Part shown: positions 51,154-59,953 of the stretch, one piece after another | How the letters are laid out: the number at the start of each line of letters is the position of its first letter | Numbering within the stretch: the stretch's first letter is position 1 | Assembly (NCBI GenBank): GCA_036658435.1 | Contig: JAVXEO010000003.1 | Span: 5,033-69,032 of the forward strand | Direction: 5' to 3' | Length of the DNA stretch: 64,000 nucleotides | Source of the DNA: DIGJ01 sp036658435 | Lineage (GTDB): Bacteria > Bacillota > Clostridia > Lachnospirales > Lachnospiraceae | Notes under the pieces: model-generated | What the model was told of the DNA's origin: nothing | The model's input: the letters and a program-made list of their open reading frames with translations, nothing else | Database searches by the model: none | Made by a program: the position numbers and the translations under genes

Positions 51154-52097
51154 TGCTGGAAATTAAAGATTTGTATAAAAAATATGGCAAGTTTACTGCA
51201 CTGAATGGTTTGAACTTAGAATTAAAAAAAGGGGAGCTGTTTGGATTTGTGGGACCCAACGGAGCCGGGAAGACCACTACCATAAAGATTATATCCGGAC
51301 TTTTGGAAGCAGATTCAGGAAGCGTTTCTATAGAAGGAATTGATATTAAAAAGGATATCCGAAAAATAAAAGAAAAGATTGGATATATGCCGGATTTCTT
51401 TGGCGTTTATGATAACCTAAAGACCATAGAATATATGGAGTTTTATGGGTCCATTTATGGAATCGAAGGGAAAAAAGCAAAAACATTACTATATGAACTA
51501 CTGGAATTGGTTAAACTGGAGAAACAGGCGGAGAACCATGTAGATACCCTTTCCAGAGGAATGAAACAAAGACTTTGTCTTGCCCGATGCCTGATTCACA
51601 ATCCGGAACTGCTGATTTTAGATGAACCGGCATCGGGACTGGATCCGGGAGCCCGTGTAGAAATGAAAGAGATTTTACGGAACCTGCATGAACAGGGGAA
51701 AACCATTATAGTAAGTTCTCATATACTTCCGGAGCTTGCGCAAATGTGTTCCACGATTGGAATCATTCAAAATGGAAGGATGATTTTAAAAGGTACCGTA
51801 GAGGAAATCTCCAAACAAATGAGTAACTCCAATCCCCTAAAGATTCGAGTTGTGGAAGGACAAAAAAAAGTTGTGGATATTTTAAAACAGGATCCCATGG
51901 TTCAGAATATAGCAATCAGGGGAGAAAGCATTTCTTTTGGATTTGAGGGAGATGCTGGTGCAGAAGCGAATCTTCTTGGAAGAATGATACAAAGTGGTGC
52001 AGCCATAGCGTCTTTTGCAAGACAAGAAGGAAACTTGGAAACTTTGTTTATGGAACTAACAAATACCGAACGGGAGGTGCCGCCAAGTGAAATGTAA
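51153..52097 (+). CDS. ABC transporter ATP-binding protein
   Basis: ATG 51153 is five bases after GGAGGTG; GTG 51150 is an alternative. The nucleotide-binding motifs are intact: Walker A GPNGAGKTTTIK, signature LSRGMKQRLCLAR, Walker B LLILDEPASGLDPG and the switch His in SSHILPELAQM. The C-terminal 90 residues are an extra domain common in exporters of the CcmA/NatA type. It pairs with the ABC-2 permease encoded next, overlapping by 11 bases. Confidence 0.95.
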   Translation: MLEIKDLYKKYGKFTALNGLNLELKKGELFGFVGPNGAGKTTTIKIISGLLEADSGSVSIEGIDIKKDIRKIKEKIGYMPDFFGVYDNLKTIEYMEFYGSIYGIEGKKAKTLLYELLELVKLEKQAENHVDTLSRGMKQRLCLARCLIHNPELLILDEPASGLDPGARVEMKEILRNLHEQGKTIIVSSHILPELAQMCSTIGIIQNGRMILKGTVEEISKQMSNSNPLKIRVVEGQKKVVDILKQDPMVQNIAIRGESISFGFEGDAGAEANLLGRMIQSGAAIASFARQEGNLETLFMELTNTEREVPPSEM

Positions 52098-52992
52098 AAT
52101 AAATGCCGTATATAAAAAGGAACTAAAGACCAGTGTGCGTACCGTTCATATGGCGCTTACAATCCTTGGATATAATGCAGTACTTGCCTTGATTGGACTA
52201 CTTTCTTTTTACTTTGTGTTTAACTATAGCTATTCCGGAAACGTAGATTACTCCGGAATTCTGCAGATTTATTTATTTCTGGCAATGATAGAATTTGGAC
52301 TGGTCCTTTTTGTAGTGCCGGCTTTTACTTCCAGCGCCATTTCAGGAGAGCGGGAAAAACAAACGTTGGAAATACTTCTTACTACAAAATTAAGTCCCCG
52401 CCAAATTATTCACGGAAAATTAATGTCCTCCATTAGCAGTACCCTTCTTCTGATTTTTTCCAGTCTTCCCACCTTAGCCCTTGTTTTTTCGGTGGGAGGG
52501 GTTCGTTTAGTGAATTTAATTCAACTGATGCTTTTTTGTGTGGTGACCGCAATCTTTGTAGGCAGCATAGGAATCTTTTTTTCTACTCTTTTTAAAAGAA
52601 CGGTACCCTCTACGGTATTTACCTATGGAAGTATTCTTCTCTTAATCTTGGGAACCATCTTACTGGTTTATGTAATATATAAGGCAGGGCTGCATGCTTA
52701 TGATAAGGAATTTTATAGAGCAAATCTAGATATAGCCTATGCGCCGCCGGGGGTTGGAAACTTGCTTCTTATTCTACTATGTAATCCGGCGGTTTCGCTG
52801 ATTTCCCTACTGGCAACACAAGTGGGAAGCGTAGGGGATTTGGGAAATTTACTGGGAAACTATGGGAAAACGAATTCCTTTATCCTTATGCACTGGTATG
52901 AAATCAGCATAATCATACAGATGCTCATCGCTCTACTTTTACTAAAAATTTCATCCATAAAATTAAATCCCATAGGAAATAAAAAGAAATAA
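52087..52992 (+). CDS. ABC-2-type permease
   Basis: GTG 52087 lies within the end of the ATPase gene, with GGGAGGTG upstream. Six membrane segments are seen, including GYNAVLALIGLLSFYFVF, FGLVLFVVPAFTSSAISGER and VVTAIFVGSIGIFFSTLF. The cytoplasmic motif ISGEREKQTLEILLTTKLSP is characteristic of ABC-2 permeases. A single short permease gene suggests a homodimer or pairing with the lipoprotein's helices. Substrate unknown; antimicrobial peptide or lipid export are reasonable guesses given the VanRS-like regulators. Confidence 0.92.
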   Translation: MKCKINAVYKKELKTSVRTVHMALTILGYNAVLALIGLLSFYFVFNYSYSGNVDYSGILQIYLFLAMIEFGLVLFVVPAFTSSAISGEREKQTLEILLTTKLSPRQIIHGKLMSSISSTLLLIFSSLPTLALVFSVGGVRLVNLIQLMLFCVVTAIFVGSIGIFFSTLFKRTVPSTVFTYGSILLLILGTILLVYVIYKAGLHAYDKEFYRANLDIAYAPPGVGNLLLILLCNPAVSLISLLATQVGSVGDLGNLLGNYGKTNSFILMHWYEISIIIQMLIALLLLKISSIKLNPIGNKKK

Positions 52993-53025
52993 AAACCGGA
53001 ATGCAGTCGATTCCTTTCTTTAGAA

Positions 53026-53070
53026 AAAAAGCCACCGAATGATATGTAACGTATCATTCGGTGGCTTTTT
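53026..53070. terminator. Strong bidirectional terminator
   Basis: A perfect 19-bp stem (53026-53044 with 53052-53070) has A and T runs at its ends. It ends the ABC operon and can also stop transcripts from the opposite gene. Bases 53071-53191 are AT-rich with no gene. Confidence 0.93.
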
Positions 53071-53191
53071 ATTATAAAAAATGGAAGAAGAAAAATATAC
53101 TTATATAATAACATAAATTTTAAAAAAAGAATAGTATTTTTTTAAAATAATTAATTTTTCTTTATTTTCATAAGAAAAAAGTAAGAAATGA

Positions 53192-53992
53192 TTATTCTTT
53201 TATGGTGTAGTTTCTTATTTTTTTGGGAAGGAGAATGTGGTCATAAATAGCCATGTAGTCTTTACCGGACAAATCATTGATATAATTTAGTGAAAACTGT
53301 TTTTTGAGTCCCTTTTCTGTTAATAAATTCGCAGCCTTATTGAAAGCAATGGCTGCCGTTGTTTCATCCGGATAAGTTCCGATTATGAAATCACCTCGAA
53401 TATGTATCTTACTTATATAGGAAGAAAGACCTTTCACTGTAATCTTTTGTACTCCATAGTATTTATTAATAATGGAAATATTCTCGTAACGATAATCCGT
53501 ACTGTCCCCATTACTAAAAATATAATCTCTTCCCGGAACGGCAAAGTTTTTAATGCCATAACGGGACAGGATATTAACCTGCATGCCGAAATCGGCCACG
53601 AATAAGTGCCCTCCCCGTTTCATGATTTTATGATTGGCATAATAAAAAAGATCATCTGCTGCAAATTTCAAAACCGTATGTTCTTCTATATAATAAAGAA
53701 AAAAACGATGTCGGAGATAAATGGGGGTTTTAAAATAAATGCCATTGTCTCTAAAATTTAAAAGAATCACCCATTTTTCAAAAGAAAGGATGCTCCGGCT
53801 TGGAGAATGGTCTTCGATCTTGTAAGAGAGATCATATAAAATCCGTTCGGCAGATTGATAGGCCTCATGGGCAAGAACCTCTGTATCAAAGCTTCCCAGA
53901 CTAATGTGTTTATTTTTATAGGTGATGGAAGACCGGTAATAGAGCGTTCCATCTTTTTTATGGGAAAGAGTTACACCGGAAAGTAAGGCCAT
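53192..53992 (-). CDS. AP2-domain protein with degenerate HNH-like centre (266 aa)
   Basis: The N-terminal 55 residues look like an AP2 domain (LYYRSSITYKNKHISLGSFD, then EVLAHEAYQSAERI). A second one lies near the C-terminus (YYGVQKITVKGLSSYISKIH, then IIGTYPDETTAAIAFNKAAN). Between them, YIFSNGDSTDYRYENISII resembles the end of HNH homing endonucleases that carry AP2 domains (NGDxxDNRxxN), but the HNH catalytic His residues are missing. It is likely a DNA-binding protein derived from a homing endonuclease. It has its own promoter and stands alone. Confidence 0.68.
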   Translation of the reverse strand: MALLSGVTLSHKKDGTLYYRSSITYKNKHISLGSFDTEVLAHEAYQSAERILYDLSYKIEDHSPSRSILSFEKWVILLNFRDNGIYFKTPIYLRHRFFLYYIEEHTVLKFAADDLFYYANHKIMKRGGHLFVADFGMQVNILSRYGIKNFAVPGRDYIFSNGDSTDYRYENISIINKYYGVQKITVKGLSSYISKIHIRGDFIIGTYPDETTAAIAFNKAANLLTEKGLKKQFSLNYINDLSGKDYMAIYDHILLPKKIRNYTIKE

Positions 53993-54031
53993 GCTTCCTT
54001 CTCCTTTCGTGATAGCAATGAATTTCTTACA

Positions 54032-54060
54032 ATTATAACATGGTGGATTTTAGGAAGCAA
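54032..54060 (-). promoter_or_regulatory. Promoter of the AP2-domain gene (minus strand)
   Basis: On the minus strand TTGCTT (54060-54055) and TATAAT (54037-54032) have a 17-base spacer. Confidence 0.6.
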
Positions 54061-54403
54061 GGGTCTGCGCCTGGGAGGGTTCCCGGACTCTTTCTAAAAA
54101 ATGGTTACAACAACTAAAATTTGTACCATAAAAGGGGAACCATTTTGAAGAGAAAAAATAGAATATTACATAAATGTTACATGAAAAAAAGACTAAAAGA
54201 GTGAAAATACAGTTCTATAGGAGTAGAACAATATAAATATGAAAAAATTAGTTAACAATTAGTTAATAATTACAAAAAAATACAATATCAATATTAACTA
54301 AAATATGTCGTTAAAAAATCAAAGTTGTAGTGTAAATTACACATGAGAAGGAAAATAATGGAAACAACTATAAGTGGTATTTCCTGAAAAAACGGAAAGC
54401 TTA
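54061..54403. other. Non-coding region with inverted repeats
   Basis: No gene is seen. A GC-rich hairpin CTGGGA-GGGT-TCCCGG (54071-54086) stands out in AT-rich DNA. AAAATGGTT (54098-54106) recurs inverted as AACCATTTT (54138-54146). A perfect odd palindrome GTGTAAATTACAC (54330-54342) lies about 60 bases before the next promoter and looks like an operator. Confidence 0.5.
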
Positions 54404-54431
54404 TTGACAGGAAACCTGTAGATGTTATAAT
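54404..54431 (+). promoter_or_regulatory. Strong sigma-A promoter before the SleB-like gene
   Basis: TTGACA (54404-54409) and TATAAT (54426-54431) are both perfect, with a 16-base spacer. Confidence 0.82.
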
Positions 54432-54497
54432 CCATGTTGTTACTTTTAACAAAAAGATTTTTTGGAAACAAAAAGAAAGAAATGCGAGGAATATTTT

Positions 54498-55199
54498 ATG
54501 CAAAAAACACACTCGTTTCTTCTAAGTGCGAAGAACATAAGCTGGTTGGGCACGATTGTTTATTGCCTGATGGTGATGGTACTGGTATGGGGCACGAAGA
54601 GCGTGGAAGCTGAAAACAAGAAGATTGCCGTTGTGTATGCACAGGGTAAATCCAATATGGATTCAGTAAAACGGATAGAAGAAACAGCGAAGGAAGCACA
54701 GATACCACTCCATAAAGAAAAGCAGGTACAAGGGGAAGAAAGTGTAGAAGCAATGCAGTCTGAACTGGCAGATGAAATTGCGGCAGCAGAAAAGAAAAGA
54801 AGAGAACAGGAAGAAAAGAAAATACATTTATCAAAAAAAGACAGAGAAATATTATATAGAATTGTGGAAGCAGAAGCAACAGGCGAAGATCTTACAGGAA
54901 AGAAACTGGTTGCCAATGTGGTTTTAAATCGAGTGAACAGCAAGGAATTTCCTGATACGGTGGAAAAGGTGGTCTTTGCCGATGGACAGTTTTCACCAAT
55001 AAGAGATGGACGGTACTATAAGGTAAAGATTACAAAAGAAACCAAAGAAGCGGTGGAAAAGGTTTTAGAAGGAGAGGATTCCTCCAAGGGAGCCGTATAT
55101 TTTATGTCCCGTGGAATGGCAAATAAAAAGAACGTGATATGGTTTGACAACCAATTAACCAAGGTAATGGAATATGGAACTCATGAATTTTTTAAATAA
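54498..55199 (+). CDS. SleB/CwlJ-type cell wall hydrolase
   Basis: ATG 54498 follows GCGAGGA. A signal anchor (LGTIVYCLMVMVLVWGTKSV) is followed by a charged coiled linker and a C-terminal Hydrolase_2 domain: ILYRIVEAEATGEDLTGKKL with the likely catalytic Glu, VANVVLNRVNS, FADGQFSPIRDGRYY and GAVYFMSRGMA. SleB-type enzymes are lytic transglycosylases of spore cortex, but many vegetative relatives exist. The domain is complete. It is a single gene with a strong promoter. Confidence 0.88.
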   Translation: MQKTHSFLLSAKNISWLGTIVYCLMVMVLVWGTKSVEAENKKIAVVYAQGKSNMDSVKRIEETAKEAQIPLHKEKQVQGEESVEAMQSELADEIAAAEKKRREQEEKKIHLSKKDREILYRIVEAEATGEDLTGKKLVANVVLNRVNSKEFPDTVEKVVFADGQFSPIRDGRYYKVKITKETKEAVEKVLEGEDSSKGAVYFMSRGMANKKNVIWFDNQLTKVMEYGTHEFFK

Positions 55200-55216
55200 T
55201 CCCTTCACACTTGCAA

Positions 55217-55245
55217 TTGCAAGATGGAAAAATACGTGTTATAAT
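55217..55245 (+). promoter_or_regulatory. Promoter of thrC
   Basis: TTGCAA (55217-55222) and TATAAT (55240-55245) have a 17-base spacer. The -35 is the second half of a TTGCAATTGCAA palindrome. Confidence 0.7.
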
Positions 55246-55291
55246 CCTCACAAGCTATTGTTGAAATAGAAAAGAGAAGGAGATAAAAGGA

Positions 55292-56779
55292 ATGAGTATG
55301 GTATATAAAAGTACACGAAGCACAGGTGTCAGGGCAACGGCATCGGAAGCAATTCTAAAGGGTCTCGCAGAGGATGGAGGACTTTTCGTTCCGGAACAGA
55401 TTCCACCACTTACCACCTCCCTGGAGGAGTTGGCCAAAATGGACTACAAGGAAGTTGCCTATGAAGTGATGAAACTTTTCTTCGACGACTTTACAGAAGA
55501 AGAATTAAAAAAATGCATTGGATCCGCCTATGACCGAAAGTTTGATACGAAAGAAATTGCCCCCATTAGAAAAGCAGGGGACGCCTATTATCTGGAACTT
55601 TTTCATGGAGCCACCATTGCATTTAAAGATATGGCACTTTCTATTCTGCCACATTTGTTAACCACGGCGGCACGTAAGAATAATGTTAAAAATGAAATTG
55701 TAATTCTTACAGCAACCTCCGGAGACACAGGAAAAGCAGCTCTCGCCGGATTTGCAGAAGTGGAAGGAACCCGTATTATTGTATTTTACCCAAAAGATGG
55801 GGTCAGCCCAATCCAGGAAAAACAGATGCTGACACAAAAGGGAGCCAATACCTGGGTAGTGGGTATGGATGGAAACTTTGATGATGCCCAGACCGGCGTT
55901 AAGAATATGTTTAACAACCGGGAACTTGCTCTAAGAATGGAAGAAAAGGGATATCAATTCTCCTCGGCAAACTCTATTAATATAGGAAGATTAGTACCAC
56001 AGATCGTATATTATGTTTATGCTTACACAAGACTTCTAAACCAGGGAGAGGTTAACCCGGGAGAGAAGATTCATGTGGTGGTGCCTACCGGAAACTTTGG
56101 AAATATCCTTGCTGCCTATTATGCAAAGAGTATGGGACTCCCTATTGATAAGCTGATTTGTGCTTCCAATGATAATAAAGTGTTATTTGATTTTTTCAAA
56201 ACCGGAACCTATGATCGGAACCGAGAATTTATATTAACAAGCTCCCCCTCCATGGACATTTTAATTTCAAGTAACTTAGAACGCCTGCTTTATAAAATAG
56301 CAGGGGAGGACGCCGACCAATGCGGAGATTTCATGAAGGCTTTGTCTGTCAAAGGAAGCTATGAGATTACGGAGGCGATGAGAGAACAGCTGGGGGATTT
56401 TGTGGGAGGCTATGCTACGGAAGAAAAGACCGGGGCAGCCATAAAAAGCCTTTACGAGAGCGACCATTATATTATAGACACCCATACGGCAGTTGCCGCC
56501 AGTGTTTACCGGGACTATAAAACAGAAACCAATGACCGGAGAAAAGCCATAATTGCTTCTACCGCCAGTCCTTATAAGTTTGCCCGCAGCGTAATGAATG
56601 CCATAGACCCAAAATATGATTCTATGAAAGATTTTGAACTCATTGATGCACTTGAAACCCTGTCCGGTGTGAAGGTACCACAAGCAATAGAGGATATTCG
56701 CCATGCAGCACCGATTCATGATACCAGATGTAGTAAAGATACGATGCAGGAAACCGTGGAAAAGATACTGGGATTATGA
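55292..56779 (+). CDS. thrC: Threonine synthase
   Basis: The N-terminal motif YKSTRSTGVRATASEAILKG and the PLP Lys in FHGATIAFKDMALSILP (about residue 112) belong to the long-form threonine synthase; ATSGDTGKAALAGFA is the phosphate loop and VPTGNFGNILAAYYAK a cofactor-contact motif. It converts phosphohomoserine to threonine. At 495 residues it is of the class common in Clostridia and Proteobacteria. It lies far from hom and the ApgM-like gene and has its own promoter. Confidence 0.95.
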   Translation: MSMVYKSTRSTGVRATASEAILKGLAEDGGLFVPEQIPPLTTSLEELAKMDYKEVAYEVMKLFFDDFTEEELKKCIGSAYDRKFDTKEIAPIRKAGDAYYLELFHGATIAFKDMALSILPHLLTTAARKNNVKNEIVILTATSGDTGKAALAGFAEVEGTRIIVFYPKDGVSPIQEKQMLTQKGANTWVVGMDGNFDDAQTGVKNMFNNRELALRMEEKGYQFSSANSINIGRLVPQIVYYVYAYTRLLNQGEVNPGEKIHVVVPTGNFGNILAAYYAKSMGLPIDKLICASNDNKVLFDFFKTGTYDRNREFILTSSPSMDILISSNLERLLYKIAGEDADQCGDFMKALSVKGSYEITEAMREQLGDFVGGYATEEKTGAAIKSLYESDHYIIDTHTAVAASVYRDYKTETNDRRKAIIASTASPYKFARSVMNAIDPKYDSMKDFELIDALETLSGVKVPQAIEDIRHAAPIHDTRCSKDTMQETVEKILGL

Positions 56780-56869
56780 AAAAAAGAAGGTAAAAAAGGA
56801 AAAAAGACTAAATTTGTCAATATCGTGACATAATTCTGCCACAGTCCTAAGGCATTATATAACTATGTT

Positions 56870-56936
56870 AAAGATAGAAACCAAAGTTTGCATCACATTT
56901 GATCGTGTATCTTTAGCGGAAACTTATCAATCAAAT
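56870..56936 (+). other. Possible structured RNA with loop pseudoknot
   Basis: AAAGATA (56870-56876) pairs with TATCTTT (56908-56914), enclosing two small hairpins (AAAC/GTTT at 56878-56889; CAC/GTG at 56894-56907). The second loop holds ATTTGAT, complementary to ATCAAAT at 56930-56936. It lies before, not after, the promoter at 56983, so it would need its own transcript. The rest of the 56780-57146 gap holds the promoter, a long leader and no gene. Confidence 0.3.
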
Positions 56937-56982
56937 AATGTTATGGGATACAAGAATGTGGCAAAAATCTTAGGAAAAGGAC

Positions 56983-57011
56983 TTGACCTTTGATTTGAAT
57001 ATTGTTATAAT
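56983..57011 (+). promoter_or_regulatory. Strong promoter of the S-layer-like gene
   Basis: TTGACC (56983-56988) and TATAAT (57006-57011) have a 17-base spacer. A leader of about 130 bases follows, with a small AAGGG/CCCTT hairpin at 57063-57078 and a strong AAGGAGG ribosome site. Confidence 0.8.
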
Positions 57012-57146
57012 CATCTTGTTATTGGAAAGATTATATTTAGGTATGGTGTCTGTATTTTTAAGAAGGGAGTAACCCCTTGCAAAAAGGATATGGATATTTT
57101 GTACGTAAATATGATACTCAACCATAAAATTTAAGGAGGAAGAAAA

Positions 57147-59744
57147 ATGAAGAAAAATTTCTTTAAGAAATTGGCTCTTGTTATGGCATTAGCGATTACA
57201 GTTACATCCGTACCTGTTAACAACGCTTCTGCAGCAGCAGCTCCTGGATTCAAGAGTAAAGCTGTTAAAGTAAACGTAGGCCAGACCAAAAAGTATAACA
57301 CTGCAAATGCAAAGAAGTACAGTGTTAAGTTCAAAGTTGGTAACACAAAAATTGCTACAATCAAATATTCAGCAGGATCTAAGGCTGTAAAGGTTACTGG
57401 TGTAGCAGCAGGTAAAACAACTTTAAGAGCAGATTTCAAAAAATATTCCACAAAGAAAGTAACAACAGTAAAAGTTCCTGTAACTGTTGCTGAAGTAAAA
57501 GTTGCTTTCACAGCAAAACAAACCGGAGCAAAGATCGTTACGATTACATCCGGAAAAGATTTAAAAGATGCTAAAATCGAAGTTAAAAAAGGTAACAACG
57601 TAGTTACTTCTACCGCTAAGGTTGATGGAAAAACAGCAGTGATCACATTAAGTGCTAATATTGCTGCAGAAACATACACCGTAACAGCAGGTGAAGAAAC
57701 CACTACTTTCGTTGGTGAAGTTGCTAAAACTTCTAAGATTGAAATTCCTGGCGACTATGCAGTAGCTAACAAGAATGTAATTCTTCCAATTTCTGCAGAA
57801 GCAGTTGCAGCTGGAAATAACAAAGCTACCGTAGCATACAAAGTACTGAATCAGTTTGGCGAAGATTTAACAAAAGCAGTTACAGTTAATGTAAGTGCAT
57901 CTTTTGCAACAACAGTACAAAACAGCACGATCACATTGACTTTAACTCAGTTAATAAAAGAAGGTGATCTTGCTTCTATCGTAATTGTTGACCCAGCATC
58001 AGGACTCAGCGCTTCTAAAACAGTAAAAATTTCTTCTAAGGCAACCGTTACAGAAGTAGCTTTGGGCGAGATTTACAACAAAGATAGCAAAGTTCTGACA
58101 GAAGGCGAAATTAAAGATGATTTCTACTTATTAGTAGACTTAAAAGATCAATATGGCAATGCTATTACAGATGTAGACGCTGCTTCAGCAGGCTCTATTG
58201 TAACTTTAGTTTCTGGACTTACTAATGTCGGCTTTGTTGCTACTGACAAAGGATTTAGTAAAGTAACCGTAGGTACGGATACAAAATTAGGTCTTAAACT
58301 TGACAAAAATAAGATTAGTGCAGGTACAGTAAATGTACTTTTAATTGCCAGCAACTCCGGCAAGAGCGCACAGACTACCTTTAAAGTAGCAGATGCTGTA
58401 AAGGTTGATACATTCTCAGCTTCTCCTGCAGATATGGTAGTAGGCGGAAGTAAAGCAGTATTTGAATTCACAGCAACCGATACTTATGGAAAAGCAATTG
58501 CAGATCCAACAAAAGATATGTTTGCATATTCAGCGAATGTGGATGGTACTAAGAATTATACAGGCGTACCTAAAGACTTTGATTTTGTAAAAAATGTAAA
58601 AACAGGTAAAACCGAATTAGTTTATAACGCAGCTAAAACATCAACAGACCTTCCAGCAGTTGTTAACTTTATCACAGCAACCAACAAGGTAATTACCGTA
58701 TCTTTCACCGTAAAGAAAACGGCTTATCCGGTAGCGATTGCTAAAGTAAAAGATTTTAAAGAAGGCGTATTAATTAATGAAACAAATCTGTTAAAGACAG
58801 AACAAGTTGTATTTGAAGACCAGTATGGCCGTGAATTAGCAGCAGCTGATGCAATTGGAACCATTAATGGTAAAGTTTATGAACTTGTTGCTACAACAGA
58901 CAGAGTATTGGGCGATCCAACAATGGCAGCCAAAACAGGTGATAAGAGCGGTTACAACAATTTGTTTGACAACTCAAACAAGGGCGTTTCTTTAACATCT
59001 GCTGACGAAATGGGAATCCAGGTGGTATCTAGTACTACTGCAGCTTCCATTAAGGTTACACTTACCTTAAAAGAAGGTGCTAATGTTAAAGATAGCAAAG
59101 ATGTGAAGTTTGCTTCTAAGAACATCAATGACTTAGCTAACTTTGCAGTTGAAGATATCAAATTAGTAGATGGTATTGCTAAGGCTACCGGATCTACTAA
59201 TGGAAGATTAACTTCTATTGGCGTAACAGGTACTGCTTCTGATGGAATCGTTGTTAAACTTCCTAACAGAGCATATCAAGTATATGGTCAATTAGCTGCA
59301 TCTGCAGGTGCTATAACAATTGATGGTTCAAATCTATTTGTTAGAAACGAAGCAGTTTCAGAAAAAGATGGAAGCTTTGATGTAGTTATCCTTAACGATA
59401 AGGGTACAAAGATTTCCAAGACAGTAAAAGTTTCCAATGCTCCAGTAAAAGCAACTACTGTAGATTTAAGAGACGGTAATGAAATCAAGGCTAATGCAGG
59501 TAAAGTTGCTACTGCTGATTTAGCTAAATTTGTAAAAGTTTGTGACCAGTACGGAAGAGAATTAGTAGCTCCTACTGAAAATGCTCCACGTATTACAATT
59601 GCTACAGCTACCGACTTAAAGATTTCTAAGAATGGTACCAATGTAACTGAAATCACAGATTCTAAAGAAAATATGATAATCACAATTACTTATGATTATG
59701 CAGGTGGCGCAACATTTACTACCAATGCAAAAATTGTGAAATAA
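57147..59744 (+). CDS. S-layer-like secreted protein with Ig-like repeats (865 aa)
   Basis: A classical signal peptide (FFKKLALVMALAITVTSVPV, cut near NASAAA) is followed by a Lys-rich Ig-like domain (VKVNVGQTKKYNTANAKKYS) and several beta-sandwich repeats marked by D-x-YG units: LKDQYGNAI, TDTYGKAI, EDQYGREL and CDQYGREL. It lacks SLH domains and an LPXTG signal, so anchoring may be by the basic N-terminal domain. Codon use is biased toward frequent codons unlike its neighbours, and the promoter, leader and terminator are strong, which fits an abundant surface protein. It lies just before a surface-glycan cluster. Confidence 0.78.
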   Translation: MKKNFFKKLALVMALAITVTSVPVNNASAAAAPGFKSKAVKVNVGQTKKYNTANAKKYSVKFKVGNTKIATIKYSAGSKAVKVTGVAAGKTTLRADFKKYSTKKVTTVKVPVTVAEVKVAFTAKQTGAKIVTITSGKDLKDAKIEVKKGNNVVTSTAKVDGKTAVITLSANIAAETYTVTAGEETTTFVGEVAKTSKIEIPGDYAVANKNVILPISAEAVAAGNNKATVAYKVLNQFGEDLTKAVTVNVSASFATTVQNSTITLTLTQLIKEGDLASIVIVDPASGLSASKTVKISSKATVTEVALGEIYNKDSKVLTEGEIKDDFYLLVDLKDQYGNAITDVDAASAGSIVTLVSGLTNVGFVATDKGFSKVTVGTDTKLGLKLDKNKISAGTVNVLLIASNSGKSAQTTFKVADAVKVDTFSASPADMVVGGSKAVFEFTATDTYGKAIADPTKDMFAYSANVDGTKNYTGVPKDFDFVKNVKTGKTELVYNAAKTSTDLPAVVNFITATNKVITVSFTVKKTAYPVAIAKVKDFKEGVLINETNLLKTEQVVFEDQYGRELAAADAIGTINGKVYELVATTDRVLGDPTMAAKTGDKSGYNNLFDNSNKGVSLTSADEMGIQVVSSTTAASIKVTLTLKEGANVKDSKDVKFASKNINDLANFAVEDIKLVDGIAKATGSTNGRLTSIGVTGTASDGIVVKLPNRAYQVYGQLAASAGAITIDGSNLFVRNEAVSEKDGSFDVVILNDKGTKISKTVKVSNAPVKATTVDLRDGNEIKANAGKVATADLAKFVKVCDQYGRELVAPTENAPRITIATATDLKISKNGTNVTEITDSKENMIITITYDYAGGATFTTNAKIVK

Positions 59745-59780
59745 GTGAGTGTCAATCAGTTATAAAAGAAATGCATAGAG

Positions 59781-59815
59781 AACTCCCTAATCCCCTGCGG
59801 ATTAGGGAGTTTTTT
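59781..59815 (+). terminator. Strong intrinsic terminator after the S-layer-like gene
   Basis: AACTCCCTAATCC/GGATTAGGGAGTT (59781-59793 with 59799-59811) with a five-base loop is followed by TTTT. Confidence 0.95.
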
Positions 59816-59884
59816 ATGTAATAGGAAGTGCTCCTATTACATAAAAACGCTTCGCTGTGGATGCGCGCGCCGCGCTAATGCAGA
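59815..59884 (+). repeat. Dispersed two-hairpin element, copy C
   Basis: Hairpin 1 is TATGTAATAGGA-AGTGC-TCCTATTACATA (59815-59843). Hairpin 2 is GCGCG-CGC-CGCGC (59863-59875), inside the module 59853-59884 that matches copy A in 28 of 31 positions plus one extra base. The A-to-G and T-to-C changes of hairpin 2 keep its pairing. Confidence 0.88.
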
Positions 59885-59889
59885 AAGAC

Positions 59890-59918
59890 TTGTTTATATC
59901 TCCTATAAGGGTTATAAT
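59890..59918 (+). promoter_or_regulatory. Promoter of the surface-glycan cluster
   Basis: TTGTTT (59890-59895) and TATAAT (59913-59918) have a 17-base spacer, directly after repeat copy C. Confidence 0.62.
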
Positions 59919-59953
59919 GATATAGAAAATTTATGAATACGTGGGGGAAAATA

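Noticed and set aside
57131..57703. 190-residue minus-strand reading frame in the S-layer-like gene
   Set aside because: It is the complement of a biased codon region, lacks a ribosome site and would end transcription into a strong opposing gene.
57147..59744. Cell-wall anchor (SLH or LPXTG) in the S-layer-like protein
   Set aside because: Neither motif is found at either end of the translated protein.
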